DNA from: Gaeumannomyces sp. JS-464
Taxonomy: Eukaryota > Ascomycota > Sordariomycetes > Magnaporthales > Magnaporthaceae
NCBI GenBank assembly: GCA_002197995.1
Contig: NGZR01000001.1
Coordinates: 7,626,001-7,690,000, forward strand
Direction of reading: 5' to 3'
DNA length: 64,000 nt
Position numbers and translations under genes: made by a program. Numbering within the stretch: the stretch's first letter is position 1; the number at the start of each line of letters is the position of its first letter. This document shows, one piece after another, positions 53,454 to 64,000 of this stretch. The notes under the pieces were generated by a model that saw nothing but the letters and a program-made list of their open reading frames with translations, searched no databases and had not been told where the DNA came from.

Positions 53454-56400
53454 TGAACCAAGGCGGGCGTGCGCCCTCGCCCGCCGGCCCCTCTATCCCG
53501 CCGATTTCGTCCCCGTCTCGGCCCTTTCGTCCCCGCGACTCCACGGTGCTGCCGCGCGACCTGGCGCTGCTATCGGCGGAGTCATTGAGCGAGCCGTCGA
53601 TCCCAAAGCCGCTACTTACGGCCACCACCGCCAGACCTCTATTGTCCATGGGATCCAGCACTCGAGGAATGGAAGTCTGGCCAGCACCTCGTCCAGCCCC
53701 CTGAGTCCCCAGATGATTGCCGCCGCCGGCGCTGCCTTCTCGCCGGATAGGCCCGACATGAACCCGTATGGCTTCGCCGACCCCGACTCGTCCTCCCTCT
53801 CATCCCGCCCCTCAACCACAGCCTCGGGGACCACTCTGGTCGGCAGTCCCAATGTCCCCGAAAGGACCTCGTCCGCCGCCGATGCCGGCTCCCATACTCC
53901 GGGCCACAGGAAACCGGAGCGCGTGCATAGTGGCAGAACAAAGCGGCACCACGCCCAGCACCCCTCACACTCGTCCCGCCACAAGGACGATCAGAAGACG
54001 GTGGGCGGCTATGCCATGCATATCTTGTTCACCTCTGTAAGGCTGCGCCATCCGCTGCCCGCTCTCGGGCGAGACCACCCACTGGTGCGAATGTACTGAC
54101 TGACGCCGCCCCGACTGTGGTAGTTTATCGCCCAAGCCGAGGAGAAGCTAAATGAATGCATCGCTTCCTATCCCTCCGACCCGGAGCCCCAGGTTGAGCA
54201 GATATGTGGGCCCGGCGCCGACCCTTCGTTTGACCAACTGATAGTGGCTCTCGGCCACATCGCGAAGCAGAAGCCGAAGGCTTTGATCGATTCCATGATG
54301 CTGTGGAGGAAGAGCAAGAGCGACGCCGCAGGGGACGCACGCAAGCAGCTTCAGCAATCCAAGACCTCCCAGCCAGGCGGTCCTCTTCTGAGGCGGAACA
54401 CGGAGCCCCTGCAGCCGTCGTCGGGAGGCGGCAATATCGCCGGTGACGGCGGCGTGCCGCTCGCGACCAAGCAGGAATACGTCATTCAGACGGAGCGCCG
54501 GTCCAGCGTCTCTACATACCTGCTGTGCCGCGTCCTTCTCGAGGTGATCAGCCAGAGTAGTCTCAGCCACATCACGCCCGAAATGGAGGATAAACTGGAG
54601 GACATCATTTTCAGCCAGCTGAAGGTCGCCGACACGGAGCAGCTCATGATATCGCCCCTCAAGCTCGCAAACTGGAACATCTTTGCGCAGTTGCTCGGCG
54701 TCATGAGTGATATCAACTTCACGGGTGTCGCGAATCGCTTCATACAAGACCTGGACCGCTCACTCCAGGAGCTCGGCTCGAGGGGCTCGACTTTGCCGTC
54801 GCGGGAGGAGATCGAAGGCGGTATCGAGCTGGTTTTGGGTGGTATGAAGCACCTCAAGATCGCCCTGTCTCCCGAGGAGGTGTGGGAGAAATCGTGCGAG
54901 TTCATGAGCGCGCTGGGCAGGCTGTTTGCGAAATCCCATGGCCAGAAGATCAAGTCGTCTTTCTGCCAGATTCTCGAGATGTTGCTACTTCCAATCGCCG
55001 CCAAAGCCACAAACGTCCATTTCACACATCCCAAGTGGGCTGACGTCCTGAGCACCATCAGTCCGCGCCTAGCTCAGATGTTCGTCAAGCCCCGTCACTG
55101 GTACTACTCGTTCCCCCTCACGGCTACGATGCTCTGCGTGTCGTCTCCCGAGACGTTTTCTAGTCAGTGGCTTCAGCTGGTCTATCCCCTCCAGCCCAAG
55201 CTGAAGGACCGGTACACCAAGCCGCTCTGCTTGCAGGTCATCTCGAGGCTACTATGGACCTATCTATACCGCACCACCGACTCTCCCAACGCGACCACCC
55301 GAAAGTTAGACGAAGTGCTGAAGCTTGTTCTACCCACGACGGCCAAACGGACCGTTATATCGACGGACACGACGGTCTCGGAGCCTCTGATCCAGATTAT
55401 CAGAATAATAGGCTTCAAGCACCCCGAGTTCTGTTTCAAGACAATCATTTTCCCGCTGGTGAATGCCGACCTCTTCTCGTCCAACAAGGAGTTGAAAGTG
55501 GAGAATCTCGACCCGGACAAGATCGTCATCGGCATCAGAGCCTTCCTGGCCGTGATGACAGACCTCGAAAGGGGTGAGTTAGGGAGGCCACCTTTCCCTC
55601 AGTACTACCCAGTACCCTCTCCGCCCGATCGGGCCACGCCAGCATCTCCGCCAGCAATCGTATCGTTTAGTGGCGGCGCGCCTGGAAGCCCGCTTGAAGC
55701 ACCCCCTGCCGACGAAGGCCCGTCTCGCCGCGTCATGACGGCCGTCCTGAGCGAATCTGTCCGAGATTTCTATATCAGGTTCTGCGAAATCCTTGGCAAG
55801 ATCACGATTATTTGCGACAACACCTTCGGCGGACAGGCCGCGCTCGACGAGAAGTTCAACTCTCCGACGCCAAAGACGCCAATCGCGGACACTTTCACCT
55901 TCTCGCGGCGCGACGAGCACCAGAATCCCTCAGATCACAAGCAGGCGTTTTACGAGCTGCTTCATGTTGCCGTTCAAGCACTGCCCCGGTGTCTCGCGGT
56001 CGACATCCCCTTCAACTCGCTGATTAACCTGCTATGTACTGGGACAGCCCACGTGCAGTACAATATTGCTGAGTCGTCGGCCACCTCCTTGAAAGCCATT
56101 GCCCGCCAGTCATACGCTCAGCAGGTCACGATGGGATTTTCTAGGTTCATTTTCAACTTCGATGATAGGTACTCGACCATGTCTGACGGTGGCATGCTTG
56201 GCGCGGCACACATCGAAAACACGCTGAGGCTCTATGTGGAGCTTCTGCATATCTGGATTGAGGAAATCCGACAAAAGACCAAGAACGCAGCTGGCGGTGA
56301 CCTGGTCGCGCCCGACAAGCGAGGCATGAAGCTTGACCTGTCAAGCATCTGGGCCGAGGTTGATCAAGTGGAGGCGCACGGACTGTTCTTCTTATGCTCC

Positions 56401-59400
56401 CAGTCGCGCAGAGTCCGCGCCTTTTCTATCACCGTTCTTCGTCTGATCACCGAGTTCGACACGGCCCTGGGCAAGTCAACGTCTGACGACAAGGATGGTG
56501 TCAGGCTTATCGATGTGCTCGAGAATGATTACGCGCGGGTCATGAGCTTCAACGACGAGCATCTATCGGTTGCTGAAAGGAGCCGGCTACAGAGAGGCAT
56601 GCAAGACAGTAGCAACCACGGGCTGATCAAACTTTGCTCCAGCGACGTCTCATACGATACGACTCTCTGGTTCAAAGCGTTCCCCCATCTCATTCGGGTG
56701 GCATACGATCGTTGTCCGTTCGCCATCGCCATCGGCCGGGACTTGATCTGCAACCGGATCCTCCAGATGTACAAGGCGATTACCCTTCTGTCAGAGCCAA
56801 GCAGAGGCCTCTACTTCGGCTCCGATCCGGGTAGTGCCCGTGCAGCAGGGAGGACTCCAACTACGCAACCGGAACTCGTTATCGAGCAGTGGAAGCTGTA
56901 CCTCGTCTTTGCCTGCACGACAATGGCGGACCCCGGCGCTCTACCACAACCCAAACCGCCTCAGGGGGTACAGCACGTGCGCAAGGGCTCGAACAAGACG
57001 TCTGCAACGACCGACAAGATTGTCACGGCCCGGGTCCTATTCAAGTATCTAACCCCCATGCTCTCCGTGTCGTCCGCCTCTGTCAGGGAAGCCGTCGTGG
57101 TAGCGATGGGTTCCATTAACCTGCACATTTACCGTACGCTCCTGGAGGAGCTGCAGGGACATGTGTCCAGATGCAATGACGAAGCCAGAGCCCGGATCCA
57201 CCAGCGGACCAACAGTAGCCCCCGTCGAAACAGCAAGATGGACCTGCTCAGAACCGAGATAACGCACGTCTACAAGCTCACTTCGCACTTCCTCAAGGAC
57301 CCGTCTGTGATTCAGGACGATTGGATCCTCAGCAACCTCGTAACATACGCCAAAGACCTCAAGCTTTTCCTCATGGATGGCGAGGTCCAGATGGACTGGG
57401 AGTTCCAGAAGCTGAGGCGACACTACTGTGGCTTGGTCGAGGAGCTATTCGAGGGTGTCAAACGGACCAAGGATCCGACGCGATGGATGACATTCGAGGC
57501 TCGCAAGTCCGCGTTTGCTCTGATGGAGGATTGGTGCGGCTTTTCCCCCAACCAGTCACACATACGACACCGCGAGGACACCATGAGGCAGTCGATAATT
57601 AACCAGCAGTCACTCGGCGAGCGAGGCACTCTGAGCGCGGCCATGGAGATTGAGAAGCGGAACCTCCGAACAGCTGCACTGAGTGCCATGGCTGCGCTCT
57701 GCGGCGGCCCCATTAGCGTTACTACTGAGAGTGGTGTCTCACTCCAGTTTGACCTACGCAGAATGCTCGGCTGGATCGAGTCCATCTTCACGACGCCCAA
57801 GGGCAACGACCGCATGAAGGTCACCGGCAGGCGCGCGCTCAAAAACCTGATTGTCCACAACCAGGAGTACCCATATCTCCTAGAACACTGCATTGGGCGG
57901 TGTTACCTCGCGGATGTGCCCAAGGTGCTCGAAAGCTACTTCAGTGTTATCACCGAGGTGCTGCTCGAGTACCCCGAATACCCGGCGTCGTTCTGGAAAC
58001 TTCTCCCTTTGTGCTTGTTTACGCTAGGCAACGATCAGAGCGATATCCGGACCAAATCAGCCCGTATCCTGAGGGCACTCGAGGAACGCCAGCAGCCCAG
58101 CCGTAGCTCCAAGCTCCAAGACTTCGACATCAGCATTTCGGACAAAACTAAGGCAGTCTACAAACTGGCGCAGTATAAGATCTCAGAGAGGCTCTCAAAA
58201 CAGTATACTGAGCTGGCCTTCTACTTCTTCTCGGAGCTCTCGCTCTATTTCAAGGACCTCCAGCCCGGCGCGCAGAGGAATATGGTGGCCGTGGTGCTGC
58301 CGTGGATCCAGTCGATCGAACTCAAAGTCGACCCCAACGGCGGGCCCGTGGCGCAATCCTACATGCTCCTAGCAAACCTCTTGGAGATCACCGTCAAGGC
58401 CAGTTCTGCGCTCCACAACGAGGTACAAGCGCTCTGGCAGGCATTGGCGACTGGGCCACACCCTGGCAACGTCAGGCTTGTCCTGGACTTCATGATGTCA
58501 CTATGCCTTGAGCGCAGAGAGCAGAACTTTGTCGAGTACGCCAAGCAGATAGTGGTCTTCCTTGCGAGCACCAACAGCAATCCGGGACAGAAGGTGGTTG
58601 AGTTCCTCCTGCTGCAGATCACGCCCAAGGCCATGGTCCCGAACGAGAAGCGGGAGACGATACCGCCCCCGTCCGACATCGGCCTGCTTCCGTATTGTAC
58701 CGACCTCTCCGACACGCTCCCTATCGGCACAAAACAGGCAGGCTTCTCACTTGGCCAGCTGTCCATGATACTGCTTGTGGATCTCATGGTGTCCCCGGTC
58801 AAGATTGTGCCAGACAACGTGCCGGTGCTGCTGCAGGCAGTTACCGTGCTGTGGGACCACTACACCCCGCTGGTACAGGAGCAAGCCCGTGAAATGCTCG
58901 TGCACCTCATCCATGAGTTGGTCATCTCGACGCTGGACGATGCAACACCCTCGTCCGCTCGGAAACCCATAGAGGACCTGATTGACCTCATCCGCAACCA
59001 TGACAAGCTTGTCGTCTGGAATTACGAAGATAGCAACGGGAAAGTCGATGGCCCAGACCATAACGTACCTCCAAGCATGGAGTATTTGGCAGCCGAGCTG
59101 GTCAAGACCTTCGAGGCGAGATTCCCGGGCATCAAGGAACAGTGGGCTCGGCAGTCACTGACGTGGGCAACATCGTGCCCGGTGCGACACTTGGCCTGCC
59201 GGTCCTTCCAGATCTTCCGCTGCATCCAAACGTCCCTCGACCAGTTCATGCTCGGCGACATGCTGGCCAGACTCTCCAATACCATCGCCGACGAGGACCC
59301 GGAGATCCAGACTTTTGCCATGGAGATCTTGACCACGTTGAAAACGCTCATCTCGAGCCTCGATGCCGACAAGCTCGCCACCTTCCCGCAGCTGTTTTGG

Positions 59401-61127
59401 ACCACGTGTGCCTGCCTCGACTCCATCAACGAGAGAGAGTTCCTTGGCGGTGTGGAGATGCTCAACGAGTTTCTGGACAAGCTGGATTTTTCCTCTCCCA
59501 GCGTGCAACGGCTGCTCCTGGATGGTCGGCCGCCTAAATGGGAAGGCTACTTCGAGGGACTGCAGCCGCTGCTCTACAAGGGTCTCCGATCCTCCATCTG
59601 CCTTGAGGCCACCCTCGCCACTCTCGACAGGCTAGCGCTTCTCCAGGGTGGCTTGATTGGAGATGAGTGTAGCATTTTCTTCACGATTGCGGCCAACCTT
59701 CCCAGGTTCCTGCATGCCATGGACCAACCACGGCCACTGGACGAGTCGGTCGCTAGGACCGCCGAGGTTCTGCGCGGCGTTGCTGTCGAAAACAACCACT
59801 CTCCCGTCGCACTCGTTCTGACCGGGTTCCTCTCGGGCAACTACCAGACTGGGAAAGAGCTGATACAGGCAACCTTCTCAGCCTTCAAGGAGTCGTTCTC
59901 TGCTCAGCTAGACTTCAGAATGATTGTCATGATCATGGGCTTCCTAACGAACCGGTTATCCTGGGTCAAAATCAAGACGATGAAGGTGCTACATGTCATC
60001 ATCTCCGAGATCGACATGAGGCGACCAGACATTGCTGGCCACGGGTCTGATCTGCTCTCTCCTCTTCTCAGGCTGCTCCAGACGGAGTATTGCATGGAAG
60101 CCCTGCATGTCCTAGACAACATAATGAACATATCGGGCTCGTCCATGGACAACCAGCATCTTCGGATGAGTATGACGAGGCCCACTTCAAAAGCCGCACG
60201 CAAGGAGTACGAACGAACACAGAGCCTGTTTGGGATACCGGAGGAGTCGGGCTGGGCAATCCCGATGCCGGCCAAGAAGACGGACTCGACCCGGGCCAAT
60301 ATCCATACGGCCTTCTACATGTGCCAGAGCGTCGGGGGCGCGATCACCGACGTCACACCTACTCCCGAAGTTGAATTCCACGCTGACGAGTTCCCCTACG
60401 GCTACTTCCCGTCAGAGAGGACCGAGACAATGATGTCGGACGAGCGCGCGGGGACGGCAATGCGGGCGACCTGGTTATGAAACTCGACAGCCTCGACGAT
60501 TTCTTTGACGATGTGACAGCGAGTCCGCCCAGCGAGGGCCGGTCCTCTCACACGATAACCGAACTGGGACCGGCAGACAACTACGAGATAGGCGCGCAGC
60601 TGTACGACGAGCAGGTGCTCCCCATACTCCACCAGGCATCCACCAACAGCTCATTTCAGAACGGGTTTGTGGACAGGTCGTCGCCACATCCCAGAGACGG
60701 CGGCGGCGGGCACACCAACATGATGACGCCCGGCGCCTTCAGCTTCGGGCAGTCTTCGCCGTCGGCGGGCCGGCCGGCGCTGCACTCGAGGTCGATCACG
60801 TCCCCATCGGCGCCGGCGTCGTACCACCCGAACCTGGGCGAGATCACGTCCGACGACGAGCTGTTTTCGGACGGAGATGACGAGCGGCCCAACACCGGGG
60901 CCGGAGGCGAGGGCTCCTTCTTCCTTGAGAACATGGTCAAGCCGCTGGCCCAAGGCACGAGGACCCGGATGCGGCGGCTGACGGGCGGCGGGAAGACGCG
61001 CGAAGAGCGGCAGCAGCAGGTAGATTTGATGCGATCAGAGCGGGCGGGCGGGGCGCCTCCGCAGGTGCCCAAGCTTCCAGGCTCGTACCTCCGGGGAGGC
61101 TCGCCGCCATCGACAGACATGGTTTGA
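53226..61127 (+). CDS. TAO3: Cell morphogenesis protein TAO3/PAG1 (MOR2, Furry type); two frameshifts
   Basis: Giant HEAT/Armadillo-like scaffold of the RAM/MOR network that works with the NDR kinase (Cbk1/Orb6/COT-1) in polarised growth and septation. The main exon 54124-61127 and a preceding exon of about 53226-54036 are joined by intron 54037-54123 (LFTS then FIAQAEEKLNE). The N-terminal part is disordered, with a poly-Gln run. Conserved blocks include DPLKFSPRA, VGGYAMHILF, LGHIAKQKPKALIDSMM and HADEFPYGYF. Two single bases are missing: at 53578-53579 (frame passes from LALLSA to VIERAVDPKAA) and at the GGGG run 60450-60453, after which the frame continues to DLVMKLDSLDDFF and ends at 61127. 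At least 2604 residues are seen. No ATG starts the first visible exon, which is preceded by a CACAG acceptor, so a small upstream first exon is probably missing from this model. Confidence 0.9.
53417..53452. repeat. CAG repeat encoding poly-Gln in TAO3
   Basis: Twelve consecutive CAG codons in the disordered N-terminal region of TAO3. Confidence 0.9.
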
Positions 61128-61829
61128 TGAACGAGGAAATGATAGAGCTGCCAAGAGAAAGAGTTACGGGATTTGCGCTTGCTTTTTTCCTCAACGTCGA
61201 TTTGATGATACGATACCCTCACTAGTTACGGTCTTACATGAGCGTTCATGTTCACATGTACGGCGTACAATATGTTTGCTGTTGAAATAGAATATCTAGG
61301 TACCCACCCATTCGAGAGTCTCTGGGTGGCAATGTTGACTGTTTCGTGATGAAAACATGTGATCACAGACGTGGGGACATTTTTGATATTGCACACAGAG
61401 AGCCTCGAACGTTCCTCGAGAGCGCAGCGGTTAGTTTACCTTGATTTCCGCGTCTCTGGCACTTGGAGGTCAGAGTGTCTCTTGACGCGACAGACATCAA
61501 CACGGTGGGGCTTGAATCGAGGCGGGCCTGTTGTGAGTTTACGAGGACGTCACGAAGCCTTGTCAGGGGACGTATCAGCATCTTGGTTCCGGAATGATTA
61601 GATAACTGTTTGATAGATTCGTCAAGACCAACCCTGATAAACACCTGAAAATATCCAGAATGAAGATATTGTCTATCTTGATGCCGCGCTGCCCCTCGGC
61701 GCATAGCCTAGTTTTTATCAGCCATATCGAGCCAAGTGGGTGTACTTCGCGGTAGAGAGTGTTGAGTGCGGTTGGCCGCCTCGGAGAAGCGCATCTAGAC
61801 AGCCTCTAGCAGCGATATCTAGATGGCCT
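61128..61829. other. Convergent 3' region (TAO3 / DIB1)
   Basis: About 700 bp between convergent genes, presumably 3' untranslated sequence of both. It contains a CTAGGTACC motif near 61293 and, at its right end, the outer copy of a 24-bp duplication. Confidence 0.5.
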
Positions 61830-61841
61830 CTAGTAGCGATA
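61794..61841. repeat. 24-bp tandem duplication spanning the DIB1 stop
   Basis: Two adjacent 24-bp copies (61794-61817 and 61818-61841) of the unit TCTAGA-N2-GCCTCTAG-Y-AGCGATA, differing at about three positions. The inner copy contains the last DIB1 codons and its stop; the outer copy lies just beyond the stop. Confidence 0.85.
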
Positions 61842-62465
61842 TCTGGTCGAGTAATCTGAGAGCAGTTGATCACGTTAGCGATTACGTGTGTGTGTGTGTG
61901 TGTGTGTGTAGAGGTGACATGCACGTGTTCTCGGCAAAGTGCTCACCCTTGGGGCTGACAACCAGACCGCGCCCCTTCTTTGCGCCACGGTAAATAGTCT
62001 CGATGATGTCGATAAGCTCTTGCTTCTCCTCAAGCTGTTTGAGTTTCCACCGAGATGGGCAGGCATGTTAGCAGTCAAGGCGGGCCCAGGAGCTGGTGCG
62101 CAGACCCAGCGCATAATAGGCGATGATAGAATCGACGGGAGACGTACCACGAGGGTAAGCTTGTTGTTGTTGCCGGTGCCAAAGTCGCACATGATGTGCT
62201 TGTTGCGGAAGAAGAACATGACGGTCATGGGGTCGTAAAGCTCGTACATCTGGTTGAAATCTGGGACCTGGTCGATGTCGCAGACGTAGACGGCGGCGAA
62301 GTTCTTGACCTTGTCGGCGATCTTGAAGAGCACCTCGTCCATCTTCATGCAGTCCGGGTCGCCATCGCGCCCGAAGCGGATCACGACCAGGCGCTCGTCC
62401 TCGGACAGGATCGCCTGGTCGACGTGCCACGCCGTGTTGAGATGGGGGAGGACGACGGAACCCAT
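61830..62465 (-). CDS. DIB1: U5 snRNP protein DIB1/Dim1 (thioredoxin-like 4A)
   Basis: Thioredoxin-fold component of the U4/U6.U5 tri-snRNP, needed for pre-mRNA splicing in the nucleus. Exons: 62148-62465, 61947-62034 and a 26-bp last exon 61830-61855. Introns: 62035-62147 (branch GCTAACA) and 61856-61946, which contains a TG/CA microsatellite. Total is 432 nt (143 aa), the invariant size of this family. The sequence is highly typical: MGSVVLPHLNTAWHVDQAIL, VIRFGRDGDPDCMKMDE, VCDIDQVPDFN, MFFFRNKHIMCDFGTGNNN and a C-terminal DYSTRYRY. As in other Dim1 proteins, the thioredoxin CXXC active site is absent. It is divergent from URB1, with 479 bp between the starts. Confidence 0.97.
61886..61909. 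repeat. TG dinucleotide microsatellite in a DIB1 intron
   Basis: About 12 TG units inside the second intron of DIB1; on the transcribed strand it reads as CA. Confidence 0.85.
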
Positions 62466-62944
62466 GGTCGTTGCCGCTGCTGTCTCGTTTCGAGCGTATC
62501 CGTGCCGTGTGTTGGTGTCGTCGTGCGGTTATCCGGGAAGACCCAAGGTAGGTCGGTGGTGGGTGAATTCAACCGCTCTCGCCGTTTGATACGTCAGAGT
62601 CGGATGCCGCGAAGTGGGTTGGGATGCAAATGTGGGGGTAGCCTTTTATTGTGGTTCGTACTCCTGCTGCCTGGTGGAGTCAACCGCGCCGCCTCCTCGC
62701 CTGTCACCCTGTGTGTCCGTGCCAAGGCGCTAAGAGGCAGCAAAGGAAAAAAAAATCCAGGCGGGGAGGGGGCGTCTCCAATGGCAGTATTTCTGACCGC
62801 CTAATTATTTCGTCGCGACAGAGCTTTAGCGCATCTCGCCGACGAGACGGGGTGAAAGAACCAAGTTCGTCTGGGTTTTCCCAGTTCAAGGATGCACATT
62901 CACCACTAAAAAGAACATCGACAGCCCAATTCGAGGCCGGCATA
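62466..62944. other. Divergent promoter region (DIB1 / URB1)
   Basis: 479 bp between two divergent start codons. No separate gene is supported; it probably acts as a shared or bidirectional promoter. Confidence 0.55.
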
Positions 62945-64000
62945 ATGGGGAAACGGGCGTCGCGCGGGGCCCCTCCAAATTCCAATCCCCGGAAGCGGGT
63001 GAAGGTGGCGCATGAGGCACCGACTTGCGAGGATGTCACGACGAGCCGGCAGCTTCGCCAACTCCTTGCCTTTGAACAAGACCTTGGAAAGGCCAGACAC
63101 GGTGCGAATGGCCCGACACTAACCACGCACCTCGAGCGCAGCAGGCTGGCGCGACTCCCGGCGGCTAACTTTTTGGATAGGGCTGCAGTCTTTCAAGGTC
63201 TTCCTCGACAACTTCAGCGGCGAATCCTCCCCCGAGCGACTTGAGATTCTATCGCAGTACCTGCAGGCCTCTGCCCCCAAAAACCATGAAGAGCCCGATA
63301 CTGTCTACCTGGAGGACATTATGGCTACATGGAACTATGCCTCCCAGATGGGCAACGATGACATCCTGTCGGCCGTCGCCGTCATCCTCGCACTCCTCCT
63401 CAAAGTACTGTCCGAAATCCTGGATCTGAGGCCCCAGGGGCTAGGGATTTGTCGGACGCTGCTACAGAAGCGCCAACTTGAGCTTCTGGCCAAGAATTTG
63501 TCGGCAGATAAGGCCAAGGCCTACATAATATCTCCGACTCTGCGCTTGGTGCGCGAGGCTGTCTGCTTCGATGGCGGCGCCCTCGCGAGAGCCTTTTTCC
63601 GCGCCAGAAAGTACACATACGACTCCCTGACGAGGAACATGAGAATCAAGTTTCTCGGCGAGGGTGTCGAGGGCAGCAGGCGGACTTCCCCCCGGACCAA
63701 CGCCATTCGCCTCCTTATGAGCTCACTGAAGTTTCTCCACTGGGAAGCCAAGAGGGAGCTATTATACGGGAGGGACCTCGCCGCCGCCCTGACCAGCTCC
63801 ATTAAGGATGACCCGCCCTACCTGGTCATAGAGGTGCTGGATGGCCTGAAAGCCCATGTGCTCATGGACAAGCACCTACCCGTCGAGACCAAATCAAGGC
63901 TTCTGAACACCACCATGCTCACGCGCCTTGCCCTCCTCTACACTTACAGCCACACGACGCCCGGCGAGACAGAAACACGGCCCATGACGATGCAGCTCAC
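62945..64000 (+). CDS. URB1: Nucleolar pre-ribosome-associated protein URB1/NPA1, 5' part
   Basis: N-terminal part of the large nucleolar scaffold required for early 60S (pre-27S) particle assembly; the 3' part lies beyond the window. Exon 1 is 62945-63101 (MGKRASRGAPPNSNPRKRVK, a basic start), intron 63102-63180 (GTGCGA...GATAG, branch GGCTAACT), and exon 2 runs open from 63181 to the window end. The splice joins LGKARH to GLQSFKVFLDNFSGE. Family-like blocks are YLQASAPKNHEEPD, SAVAVILALLLKVLSEIL, CRTLLQKRQLELLAKNL and RNMRIKFLGEGVEGSRR. Within the window it needs no frame correction. The identification rests on these blocks and would be firmer with the rest of the protein. Confidence 0.85.

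Noticed and set aside
1..64000. CRISPR arrays, bacterial operons, prophage or intact transposons
   Set aside because: No spaced identical repeats, transposase, integrase or reverse-transcriptase motifs were seen; the gene structure is typical of a eukaryotic fungus.

Overview
This window is nuclear DNA from a filamentous ascomycete (Pezizomycotina, most likely a Sordariomycete; I do not try to name the genus). The reasons are short GT-AG introns (about 50-160 bp) with CTAAC/CTAAT-type branch points, GC-rich coding sequence, a fungal Zn2Cys6 regulator, and one-to-one fungal housekeeping orthologues. I see no phage, plasmid, CRISPR array, intact transposon or biosynthetic gene cluster.

Layout: 0-10 kb holds a fungal GNAT acetyltransferase (+), RPA2 (-) and a peroxisomal-type Lon protease (+). 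From about 9.8 to 26.6 kb there is a gene desert rich in homopurine/homopyrimidine tracts and simple repeats. A Zn2Cys6 factor with a PAS-like C-terminal part follows (+, 26.6-28.5 kb). After another gene-poor stretch come a small disordered protein (-), MLH1 (+) converging on the proteasome subunit RPN1 (-), a 139-codon orphan ORF (-) and the RIO2 kinase (+). Next are a two-RRM RNA-binding protein with a long, intron-containing leader (-) and NADPH-cytochrome P450 reductase (-). The window ends with a giant TAO3/MOR2/Furry-type morphogenesis scaffold (+), the U5 snRNP protein DIB1/Dim1 (-) and the 5' end of URB1/NPA1 (+, cut by the window edge). The genes are independent housekeeping units, not a pathway: DNA replication and repair (RPA2, MLH1), protein turnover (Lon, RPN1), ribosome biogenesis (RIO2, URB1), splicing (DIB1), redox metabolism (CPR) and polarity (TAO3).

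A striking technical pattern is that five genes (GNAT, Lon, the Zn2Cys6 factor, RIO2, TAO3) and the RRM protein each need one or more single-base corrections to read through. Every correction falls in or beside a short homopolymer. After correction, every spliced coding length is a multiple of three. This points to sequence or assembly error, not gene decay. I found no convincing new biological system. The best leads are the orphan ORF near 40.3 kb, the recurrent TACCTAGGTA-type intergenic motif, the gene desert, tiny exons (a 4-nt first exon in RPA2), and a 24-bp duplication that includes the DIB1 stop codon.
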